Assembly: GCA_034231615.1 (NCBI GenBank)
Contig: CM067298.1
Location: 67,785,591 to 67,849,590 of the forward strand
Origin: Meghimatium bilineatum
Taxonomy: Eukaryota > Mollusca > Gastropoda > Stylommatophora > Philomycidae
Reading direction: 5' to 3'
DNA: 64,000 bases
Shown piece by piece: positions 1-11,600 of the stretch (positions are counted from its first letter, which is position 1; each line of letters opens with the position of its first letter). The notes under the pieces are model-generated. The model was not told where the DNA came from and did no database searches. It saw only the letters and a program-made list of their open reading frames with translations. Position numbers and translations under genes: made by a program.

Positions 1-35
1 TTTCTCTCCCAAATAGCCTACTACCAGAAGGCAGT

Positions 36-430
36 TGAAGCTTCTTCTCAAGCATGAACATTGGTTTCATTATGGTTTCTTTCTCACTTGTGCCTGCGCT
101 CCTCTTTAGCACTGTGCTACCTTCAAGTGTACTCAATAAACATACATTTTCTAAAGCCTTGCTCATTATCCTTGCTTCCGTGAATTTTAATTCATGTCAT
201 CCCAACCAGCCTGTCTTACACTGCTGCAACATTATTTTGGCTGTGAGCTAGGAGAAGTGCTATTCAGAGATATTATTTGTCTTATGTGCAATTGATTCTC
301 ATTCCATCTCCATCTACAATGCCATAAAGAATTTGCCAGATTGCTTTGCATGAGCTTGCAAGCAATCTGTTTCCAGGGTGCACCACAAGGAGGTGCTTTT
401 ACGATCTTGGTTATCTGCTAACCCTAGAAA
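36..430 (+). mobile_element. Jockey-like LINE fragment, RT core
   Basis: The plus-strand frame contains FQGAPQGGAF, a variant of the RT motif GVPQGG found in jockey/CR1-type LINEs, and the flanks are open only in short pieces. A homologous segment lies at 32780-33215. This is an old, broken copy; the element probably starts before the window. Confidence 0.55.
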
Positions 431-639
431 TGCACAAGAGCAATGTAAATTCCATTGTACCCCATTTATGTAACCCTTCAAGTGTTATATTGACACCAGA
501 AAGAGATAATGATTTCTTCATACGTATGTGACCAATAAAGGTGATAAGAATGACTGTTGCAAGATTTTGAATTATTAACTACCGGTAAGAATGTTATTTT
601 TGCACTAAAAGAAAATATGCCGAAGCATTGCTCCTGGTC

Positions 640-1130
640 CTGTTGGTTTCCAATATCATACCATGCAACAGCGTGATGAGATAGGTATTCATGCAGTAAC
701 ACTAGCGAAATTGTGTTATCTGGGAGTGACATTGATCACTATTTGATAGTCATTTCTTCAAAGAACATGTTAACCATATCATAACCAAAGCCAGCAAAAG
801 TATATCATCATTAAGAGTAATGGAGACCTTTAATATTGTCTTTTCATACCTATGCAACATCTACTCGCGCTGCCATATCAAAGACAATTCTAGTATAAAA
901 TATGCTTGTGCCATGTTCACGGTCAGTGATACACAAATTTCCAGACTGAACAAGATTCAGAATAAGGCCATGAACATCATCTTGGGATGTATCAAGGATA
1001 CACCCTGTGTGGCAATGAGATTTCTTCTGACTTCCCACTGTAGATGCCAGAATAAAGGTGTAGCAGATCTCAATAAGGTGAAAGGCTCCATGCTCAAAAG
1101 GGGCAGATCATGATTGGGACAGGAATAAGA
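640..1130 (+). mobile_element. Jockey-like LINE fragment, RT C-terminal side
   Basis: The frame reads FKEHVNHIITKASKSIS and LNKIQNKAMNIILGC, typical of the region after the YADD motif in jockey-like RTs (sRLekIQNkAmRiILG). It probably continues the fragment at the window start. It is broken by several stops. Beyond it, 1890-1960 reads FCIQCGTSRTGHLRVE, perhaps the Cys-rich tail of the same element. Confidence 0.65.
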
Positions 1131-1214
1131 TATCAGTGAACAAGAATGTGATTCTACTTGTATTATCACAGGAAGGAGTTGATAACCATTCTGCCTGCAT
1201 TACATGGAATCTTC

Positions 1215-1545
1215 TTTGTAGTCATCACACTTAACACAATAGTAAGGTTACAGTAGTGTTGGCCTTACCAAAACTGACCAGAAAACCCAGTTTCAAGATC
1301 ACATATTATTCGTGGTTTGAAATAAAAATTACTCTTACAGTTCTACTCAGTCACCAAAAAGTAGGGTACCAGGGTTCATACTTTAGGAAGGTCAAGGAAT
1401 GGCACCATTGCTGCCGAGCAAGTGCTATAGACAACACTATTTAAGTGGATTCTGGTCAACCACTGACTGCGCACCTGAGAACTTATGGAAAACCATGTGC
1501 TGTGGCATTGGTTCATAACTCAGCTTACCTTTACCTTTACTTTCA
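1215..1545 (+). mobile_element. tRNA-derived SINE A, old copy
   Basis: This is homologous along its length to 18958-19256, sharing TATTCGTGGTTTGAAATAAA and CACTGACT...GAGAACTTATGG-like blocks and the ending near TTCATAACTCA. It interrupts the jockey-like LINE region, so it is younger than that LINE. Confidence 0.6.
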
Positions 1546-2286
1546 GTATGATGATAGAGGTCAAGGTTGTTACTGCAACTATCCAATGGCTCTCTGAGAC
1601 AATTCACTAGGGCAGATAGTATAGTGTCTAATTCTCATTATATGCTTCGAAAGATTCAAAACAGTCAGTCTCAGTATGAGTGGATGACCTCTATAGCCTG
1701 TTCCAACCTTCTGGGTGCCACATGGATTTACTGCCAAGATATGATGGCATTCACGAAAATGAAGAGCAGATAGTCTTGAATCAAATGCACCTATAATTGG
1801 TCAATTGAGTGTATAAGGGAGACATTTTACAATTGCTTGGAGAACACTTGTTGCATGTAGACACTACTATAGGCGATGCAACCAGGATATGAGTGGAAGA
1901 ATTTTGTATTCAGTGTGGTACAAGTAGAACTGGACATCTGAGGGTAGAGTGAGGAATGTGTTCAACCAGCATGTCATGACAATTTGACAAAAATGCAATG
2001 ACATTGTCTTATGACATTATCTGACATTCAACAATCAAACTCATACCACTCCTTATACAGTAGAATCCCACCATAGCTCATCATTTTATAACACATCTTC
2101 CTCTTTAACAACACTTCTAATTTCCCCAATTATGTTTATTCTTTATTGTTTATACCTATAGGCCTATATAGCAAATGTCTGTTATTACATACATATATTT
2201 GTCAGTCCAGATCAAGTTGTTATAATATTTACATTGAAATAACATTATTTTAAGATCTGACTTTCCTTCTTCTTCATCTTCTTCTT

Positions 2287-2531
2287 TTTTCGTTCACTTG
2301 AAACACGTCTATATCTGTGGACTTACCTTGAAATTAAATTAATTTAAGATCTGACTTACCTTAAAATTAAATTAATTTTAAGATCTGACTTACCTTGAAA
2401 TTAAATAAATTTTAAGATCTGACTTACCTTAAAATTAAATTAATTTTAAGATCTGACTTACCTTGAAATTAAATTAATTTAAGATCTGACTTACCTTGAA
2501 ATTAAATTAATTTAAGATCTGACTTACCTTG
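2287..2531 (-). repeat. Minisatellite repeating a splice donor seven times
   Basis: ACTTACC, the reverse complement of a GTAAGT donor, recurs at 2321, 2354, 2388, 2422, 2456, 2489 and 2522, a period of 33-34 bp. Each unit carries the last exon bases TTTCAAG or TTTTAAG, the donor GTAAGTCAGATCT and an AT-rich spacer. The copy at 2522 is the true border of the IQCH exon. Use of any downstream donor would add an in-frame stop (GTA AGT CAG ATC TTA AAT TAA). Confidence 0.9.
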
Positions 2532-2636
2532 AAATTAGTAATGCCTTGCATGTTTGGTGCTGATACTTCCTGGTGTATAACTGATAAGTTTCTGACATAT
2601 GCAGCTAGAGCACCCTGGAGATTGTCTCCAACAGTT
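2528..2636 (-). CDS. IQCH: IQCH exon next to a duplicated donor array
   Basis: This exon has 109 nt, phase 2 in and phase 0 out. It encodes [18 protein letters not shown] then [18 protein letters not shown], matching human SLQGALMTFARNL and IHQEISAPNMHGETNFK. The donor AAG then GTAAGTCAG lies inside a tandem array that repeats it six more times downstream. Human IQCH continues for about 40 residues; I found no matching last exon below this point, so it is outside the window, diverged, or replaced by a short read-through tail. Confidence 0.95.
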
Positions 2637-5600
2637 CTAAAACAAAGAGGACAAGTAGAGCTGTAGATATGAACTGTGGTATAATGTCATCATCATCATT
2701 ATTTAATTTATAATACAGTGGAATCCCTCTGTAGTGCACAAATAACAGAAGTCTATTTTCTGGCTCTGTGGTGGAAAAATACAAAGCACGTCTGTGACAC
2801 AAGGTGCAGGGTTCGAATCTCGTGCAGACAACTGTCAGGCAATGTGCAGGTAAATCCAGACCAATCAGAAAGCAATAAAAAAACTACTGAACATATTTAT
2901 ATTGCCTAGAAAGTCAATGCAGGCAAAAAATTCTGGGTTGATGGCTAAATATTGAATAGGATATGTAATTTATTTATATTGTAAAAAAACTGTTTAAAAG
3001 GGCAACAATTAAATTTCCGCCAAAAAAGTAATAGCATGCACACACACACACACACACTGTACCATTTAAGCCAGAGTCTTCATTAATAATACTTACAGCA
3101 TCCCTAATCTTTCTCTACTAAAGCTGTCGATGAGTGTGAACGCTGTTCCAGTTTTGTCCTGCAAAAATAAAGTTCAATTATCATGAAAGGTGTTGGATTA
3201 AAATGTTAATCAATTTCCTTATATTTCTCTGTATGGAGTCTCAGATTTTTTTATATGGGAGGATGATGATCATGAAATAATCTCTTTAGCTGTGAGCAAG
3301 TAGCCTTGACAGCCCATAGCCTTTCTGAAAACAGCACACATCTTCTCAGTTGTGTAACTAAAACTCACATAAAGTAGTCTCAAAGGCATGGTTGTGATAG
3401 GGGGTTTATGGACATACATTTAGTCTACAAAGGGAGGCACTTCAGTGTGCCAGTATTCCTGGATTACCATGCCCACACTTCTGGGTCAATGATGTCATCA
3501 TTCTTCTGTCAGATTTGTTGACCCATCTGCAGTGATGGCACATCTATCACTCCCCTTCACCTAGGAGTCTGCCACAAAAGGACAAAGGTAAAAGGTCTGC
3601 AGGCCTGCATCTCTTCACCACACTCACTTTGAACATGTAGAGATGGTTACAGGCTTTCAAATACAAATGTTACAGATGAATCCTACAAATCTCCTATAGA
3701 AAGTATAAGCCAAATGTTTATGTAAGAAATAAAAGAGAAGTATGCAGGTTTACAAGAACCATTGATTTCAATAGTGAAACGATGAAAACTAGCATAGTTT
3801 GAACATGCAATGCAGATATGATTCTTTGTCAAAAATAATACTGCAGGGAACCATAAAAGGGGGGAGAAGCAGAGGACAGCAAATAAAGACATGGACAGAC
3901 AACATCAAGGAATGGACAAGACAAGATTTATCCTCACTCGTCCACATTGTTGAAGATAGAAATCGCCGAAGGACTCTGTGTTCTGAAGCATCCGATGCAG
4001 TACCCCTACAACCATAATCGGTTACAAGTTTATAGATATATCTATTCATCAACCATGGGGATTATTTAATAGAAGACAAAAGTATGAAATTGAGACAAGA
4101 TTTTTTAACAGGTGCCAAGTTGTCAGACAATCCCCTAACTTTCCTTAGTCACCTTCTTGGAAAAAAAGACAGTGGTGCTATTCTTTGCACCGTAAACTAA
4201 TCATCTGCCAAAGATGGATGTGCTGGACCATTTGTGCAAATAAAGCCAAGACACCGTGCATTTCCATTCTCTGAACTACATCCTGCTAGAAATTTAGCAA
4301 GACCATTGTCATGCTACAAGAGATCCAGTGGGAGTTTGGGAATGATTGTTGAAGAAGAAGAACCAGAGTCCAGGATGCAGTTTCCACAAGGGAGGTAATG
4401 GAGGATAGAATAGGATAGAATCAATTTCCTTAGATTACCGGAGTCTAAAACGTTTTATATGGGAGGACAGAATAGACCACTGTACATGACACAAAGTAAA
4501 AGGTGACTCTTTTAGAACAGTTATACATAGACCAATGGCTAGAAAATTATGTTATAAAGAAAATGGCAACAGAAATTACCTTTACAGAAACACAAATGTT
4601 TTCTGAATGGAAAAGCTGCAGCTTTTGTGTTCAAAATATGGACGCATGATTAATTGTGCACAGCTTTATCTTGAATAAACTGTTTGCTTCCTTGTCTTTT
4701 GGAATACAAATTCTTTACAATACTATTTTTTTTCTGCATAGTTTAGCTAGTCAGACTAGAATTGTCTTAAGTGTATATACATAAATATTTGATGTCTTTT
4801 TCACTCTATAAACTTAATATAAAAATAAAGGTTCATCATACTAGCTCCATAGAACAAAGCTATTAATCTCCACTAGATCAGTTAGTCAGTTTCTCTTTTA
4901 CCAAGTTTGACACATAGGGCGGATGTCATAGTTTTCCATGCCTGTCGGTCAGTTGCTAGGGGTTGCAGGTCTTGTGCATTTATGCCTGTTGATTTTAATT
5001 CATTCATGGTCTTCTGAGCGTTGTTTTTGGTCTTCCCTGTTTTCTTTGTCCATCTGGCGTCTACATGAAGACTTGTCGTTAAATTCTGTCTTCTTTCATT
5101 CTAAGTATGTGGCCGATGTATGTCCAGCGGCTTTTTTGATGATGTTTTCTCACTCTTAGTATGTCGTTTGATTTGAAGTCTTTCCAATTAGTGTTTGTGA
5201 TCTTTCTGAGGCATCTATTCCCAAAGGCAACTAACTTCTTATCCATTATTGCAGTAGATTTCCAACTTTCATATCCATATGTCAATAATAGAATCACACT
5301 TGCATTGAATAGTCACAGTTTGATGTGTTTGTTTACTTGCAATCTTCGATCTCCAGATGATTGAAAGTTTGTTAAAGGCGTTGAAGGCGAGAACGATTAG
5401 AGTTGATTTCTGAGTTGGTATCACCATCTGCTGTTATCTTGCTTCCCAAATATATGAAATCTGAAATGTTGTCTAGTATATTGTCATCTAGTTTAATTGA
5501 TTCTGTCAGACCAGTACAGTTCATGACTTTCATTTATGTGTGTTTATTTGAAGGCCTATCTGTTGCGCAAAAAATTTGAGTCTCTGTTTTTTCTTGGAGA

Positions 5601-8600
5601 TCTTGGTGTGTTGAAAGTAGAGCAATATCATCTGTGAAGGTGAGATCTTCCAGGGTCTTGTTGTTTACCCATTTGATTCCTAGTTATTTTTGGTCTGTGC
5701 ATTTCTTCATCACCCAGTCAATCACGATGCAAAACAGTATTGGGGACAAAACACATCCTTATTCTACTCCCATTTTCACTGGGAACCAGCTGGAAAAACC
5801 AATTTCTGTTCTTACACATCAGAGTAAAAAGCTTTCATGATATTTATACATTTCATCAGGATGCCGTAAAGTGTACGAATATTCCAGAGAGATGGTCTGT
5901 GAAGACTATCAAAAGCCTAGAAATCTACAAAATTGATTATGAGTTTTGATTGTCTTTCTGTGGATTCTTCTATTATTGCCCTTAAAGTGTAGATGTGATC
6001 TATTGTTGAGCGGTGAGGTCTAAAGCCCGCTTGTTCTTCTCTGAGAGCCTCATCAAAGGATTTTCTTAGTATTTGTAGTAATATACTGAGAAAGATTTTA
6101 TCAGGGATGGATAGTAGTGTGATACCTCGCCAATTGTTGCAGTCAGACAGATCACCTTTCTTTGGTAATTTAACAATTATTCCACTTTTTCATTGTTATG
6201 GTGGTGATTCATTCTGCCATATTTGGATGAATAGAGATGGTAGATGATTTAGAGAAGTGTCGACAGCTGCTTTTAACATTTCTCCTGTAATGTCGTCATC
6301 TCCAGTAGCTTTATGGTTTTTCAAATTTTTTTATAATTGATTTGATCTCCTCAAGCTTTATATTCTCACATGATCTATTTAGTAGTGGCATTTGATTATC
6401 CTCCATTATGGTGGGGATGTTCATGATTGCTGGTATATTCAAAAGTTCATTAAAGTGTTCAGCCCACCTTAGTTTTTGTTCTGAGATCAGTATTATGCAG
6501 TGTTTGTCTTTTACAGGAATGTTAGTTATTGGTGGGTTATTACATAGGCCTAGTCCACTAGATACTAGATTAAATTTTACACTACTCTACTGTCTTCTTC
6601 TTCTTGTTCTTCAGCGTTCATTCTCAAACTCCCACTGGATCTCTCTTGTAGCAGGACAATGGTCCAACTAGATTTCCAGCAGGATGTAGTCCAGAAAATG
6701 GAAATGCGTTGTGTCGCCGTTTTATTTGCGCCAATGGCCTGACACATCCATCTTCGGCGGTCTCTACTGTCTAATATGTTAGAAATTACATGATAGGAAA
6801 ACAAAATCTGAGTTAATATACTACATACCTTAATATCATACCCAATGCCATGAGCCCTACACATTTGGAAGAACACACTGTAATGAATCACTGCCAAGTT
6901 GGAATGCATGAGATGAGTGCTCATAACACCATAACGGTTTTTGCTGCGCATGTTCTGTAATAAATTTATAGAAATATGTATGTTGTAATTTCAAATAAAT
7001 AGTTTGGTTTCTTCCTGAAAACACACACTTTCTCCAGAATGTTAACAGAGATGGCTTCCCTGTCATTTTCTTTTACTCTTGTTTACAACCAATTTTTTTC
7101 TTCTGTTCTACTTTATTATTCTGTTCTACTGAATAAAAGTGTAGATGCTTTATGCTTCAGTCCAGTATTAGTATTATTATTGAGATTCAGAAGTTCCATC
7201 AAATTCTTAATTTTTGAGAATTATTTAATAGCTATAGACATATGCTAATAAATTCTAGCAGAAAAAAGCAATGAGAAAGTACCGGTACATCAAAATATTT
7301 GGAAAGAGGTGTTGAGAATATGCTAACAAATTATATTTTAAAAAAACAACTTAGTACAACAAAACATGGATAAACATCTAGAGAAAATTAAAAGATGACA
7401 TTAGGGTACTCTACAAGGATCAGTGTCAGGTTTCTAATGAACAAAAATGTAACAAAATTAAACGGAACGAAATTCAGATAAAGACGCATATACTGACACA
7501 GAAAATGTTCTACACGTAACACAATGAGAGCCCCAATCACTCAATATGCGCGCTACACACTGAGTGGGGGGGGGGGTGGATGGCCAGTGCGTTGCACGAA
7601 AATTGCTAGATTGATATCCTTAGTTACAACTTTTTAAATCTCTGAGTCATGGAAGCTCAGTGCAATAACATATAAAATTAAATAGTTAGACTGTTGTCAC
7701 GTGATTTGGTCACTGATCTCTGTATTGAACCAACATTAGTTTCCTGGTTTTAGGAGAGTTATGAGTTACATAGCTAATTCTAACCCTAAATAAATTAATA
7801 TTTAATTTATAAATAAGTTTACGGTGTCTGATGAAAATAGGCAATGGAAAAAAATCAAATAAGGAGGTACACATATTTCTATATTGCATCGAAAAGTTAT
7901 CAGTGCCAAGTGGCCTCATGTAAAATTGCTTCTTTTTCAACTGACCTCTTGTAAGCAATTATTAATAGTTAAGACTGTTGTAAAACTGTATAACAGTATT
8001 ACTTACAAAGAACACAAATTTTGTTGGAATTTTACAATGACTCACAGACTATCAGACTATGGGGTATTGGTATGAAACTTATAAATAATAGTATGCAAAA
8101 CATTTTCAACATTTCAACCTTTTTCAAGAAAATACAAAACAAACATTAAACAAACAATAAACAGTAAAAACAATAGTACTATCAAAGAAGCATTAGACAG
8201 CAGATATTGACCAGCACAGATGCCCAAGGTGACAATGACATACATGTACACAAGTATTGTCATAAAGGCGCATTTAAAAAAAAAAGGAAATGGAAATAGA
8301 GAACACAATGAAAAAATTATACCTATAAACAACATGGATAGCAATATAACGAGAACCCACCGTCCAAAATTGAAACAAATGAATTATCAGAATTAAGACC
8401 CAAAGGCTTAAGGGTACCAAACTGAAATATAAACTGGTTTTTTAGAGTGGTGCATGATCTGAGCATAGTAACCTGAATATCATAGGGCCCCACTGTGATA
8501 ATCACCATTGATATGTATGGCAGCAGGAGTAGGTTTACTGTGGTTAATGGCATGAAGATGCTGACAGAAACAGTTACTCAATCTTAAGCCAGTTTCACCT

Positions 8601-11600
8601 ATATACTTCTTGTCACAGTGTCTACCTATGATAACATAAATGACGTTACAGGTTTTACATGTAAAAGCCTCATCAATAGTGAAAGTTGCCTTAGAAAATA
8701 AAACAGAGTACATCTGAACTACATAGGGGCATGTGTAGCAATGACTGTGTATGCAACAAACATTGCCAAAATGATAAGGAGCATAAGACTTAAGCTGACT
8801 GTGAACAAAGATATCATTAAGACTTTTTCCATGCCTATAGGCAACGAGAGGAATGTCCTGGAAAGCTGCACAATTTTGAGGATCAAACTTGAGAAGGGAA
8901 TAATATGTAAACAAGATTTGACGGACAGAAGAGTTATGTAAATGAAAAGTGAGAACCAGTTTAACTATATCAGAAAAGGAGAAAGCACCCTGAGTATTAG
9001 TCAAGCTATCACGGCAAGAGAACTTATGAACATGAGGCCAGGCTGATGAAAGGACAATGTCAGGGGGCATGCATCTATGAAAGAAATCAATCATCTCAGA
9101 GGATTTATCTAGAAAGTCGTCATCATCACTACATAAGCAATGAAGGCGAAGAAGCTGGGAGAATGGTAGAGTTACAAAAAGCAGGAGGATGAGAGGAAGA
9201 ATAAAGCAGGAAGCCATTTGCATCAGTAGATTTGCAGTAAACAGATGTGCTGAGATAAGGGGAATGTGTAGTGACAATAATGGACACATCTGAATGCATG
9301 ACATTTAGGTTACCTTGACCTATGGAAGTCATCTGCACCCCCACACTTCCTTAGGTGCATCTTATAAATGTATAGTAAGTCAGTTCTGATATTCTGTTCT
9401 TTGTTCCTCTATCAAACCCTATCAAGACATGGGCAACAAGAAATTCAATGCGCAGATAAAGAAGCTATTGGATAATTTTTATTTACTAAAAGAGATCAAT
9501 GAAAAAATAAAAATTCTGACAAATGACAAAAAAAAAGGAAGCAGTTTTAATTTTGTGAGTCTGAAATGTGAAGATATGGGCTGGAACACATTGGGACAAT
9601 GAGACAAAGAGATATCGTAGCAAACAGAAGGTGATGATCAGTTTAGCAACTTAGCAATCAATAAAATGTGTTAACAATACAAGTAATTGCCAAAACTGGT
9701 ACATATTTATTGATCTCAGTAATTATTTATGGTAGCAGGCATGGCTTTAAAAAGAGTAGGCCTATATATATTCTGTGTAACCTTGTCATAGTCATCTGGG
9801 TTCATCAGACAGACATGTCTACTTCTGGTGAAAAAAAACCCAGCTTAAAATAATTAATTTATCCATTACTAATAAAATCAAATTAAGAAAAGTGGTTAAA
9901 TTACAACTTTTATCTACTAAAGAACCAGTAAAATATGACATAATTAGAGGGAATTATAATGTGATGGACAAAGAAATAAAAAAGAGCGCATGACAGGACA
10001 AAAGAACACATATAAACGAATTATCATTAAAAGCAGAAAATGCCGCAAAGAATGGAAACAGCAAAACATTACATCATATAATCAAGCAATTATGTAACAC
10101 AACAGTCACAACAAACAACGTACCCATCAAAGATAAAAACGGAGAACTACTATCAACCACCCACGACCAAACAAAGAGGTGGGCAGAACACTTTAATGAA
10201 CTATTAAATAGACCTCAACCAACAGCTACTCCAGATTTTGTCAATGACACACAAATGACAACCATGCCAGTATCATGTGAAATTTTCTCTAAATTAAAAT
10301 TAAAATATGCTATCCATAAACTAAGAAATAACAAAGCCGCTGGCGTTGACGAAATAACAAGTGAGATGCTTAAAGCTTCTGATGATAACACATTACAAAA
10401 CTTGCTGTCTCTTATGAATGATGTCTGGTGCAATGAAAATCCACCTCAACAATGGAAAGACGGTATCATCGTCAAACTCCCTAAGAAAGGCGACCCCTCA
10501 GACTGCAACAACTGGCGGGGTATCACCCTATTATCAGTCATAGGCAAGGTCTTCCTAAGCATCATATTGGAAAGATTAAAGAATGCTGTTGATAAACTAC
10601 TCAGAGAAGAACAAGCAGGCTTTAGATCAGCTCGCTCCTGCACAGACAACATATTTTCTCTTCGCATCATCATTGAAGAATCACTCGAATTCCAATCCCC
10701 GCTCATAATCAACTTTGTTGACTTTGAAAAAGCATTTGATAGTCTTCATCGGCCTACGTTATGGAATATTCTACAGCAATACGGTTTTCCTACTAAAATA
10801 ATCAATGTTATAAAGGCATTCTACACCAACTCACATTGCTGTGTTCAAACAAACACTGAGAAGTCAGAATGGTTCCAAGTTGTTACGGGCGTTAAACAGG
10901 GATGCATCATGTCCCCATTACTTTTCTGCGTCGCTATTGATTGGGTCATGAGAAAGAGCACTGAAAATGAGCTGACAGGAATAAAATGGATTAATAATAC
11001 CGTTCTCGAAGATCTTGACTACGCAGATGACCTAGCCCTTTTGAGCGCAAACCACACAGATGCTCAATCTAAGTTTGACAATCTCCAACACTACTCAAAT
11101 CAGATAGGGTTGAAAATCAACACATCAAAAACTCATATACTAGATTTTACGAGATCCAACGACAACATAGAAATTCAAAATGTTCCATTATTAAAAGTCA
11201 ACAATTTTACATATTTAGGCACCAATCTAGCATTGGATGGAGACTCATCAAAAGAAATTTTACACTGTATTGCCCTTGCAGCGGGTGCTTTCAATAAACT
11301 ACGCAACATATGGACGTCAAACACACTAAGAAACACCACAAAACTCAAGTTATTTAACTCCAACATCATCCCTATTCTATCATATGGGTGCGAAAGTTGG
11401 AAAGCCACAAAAGCCACAGATAAAAGACTCGACTCCTTTGAAAACAAATGCCTACGTACCATTCTGAACGTTAAGTGGAGTGACTTTAAATCTAACACTA
11501 CTATAAGAGAGGAAAGCAAACAAACCTATATATCTTCCTTCATTAGACAAAGGCGTTGGACTTACATCGGCCATGTTCTTAGAATGAACAGCCTAAGAAT

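Noticed and set aside
2321-2521. Separate small exons at each repeated donor
   Set aside because: No acceptor sites between the units; best explained as tandem duplication of one border.
6577-6951. A 124-codon frame joining IQCH exon sequence with the SINE
   Set aside because: It reads through the donor GTATGT; the exon alone matches the family. The SINE part is chance read-through.
10215-11519. Minus-strand open frames over RTE copy 1
   Set aside because: Shadows of the RT frame on the opposite strand; the same shadows recur over copies 2 and 3.
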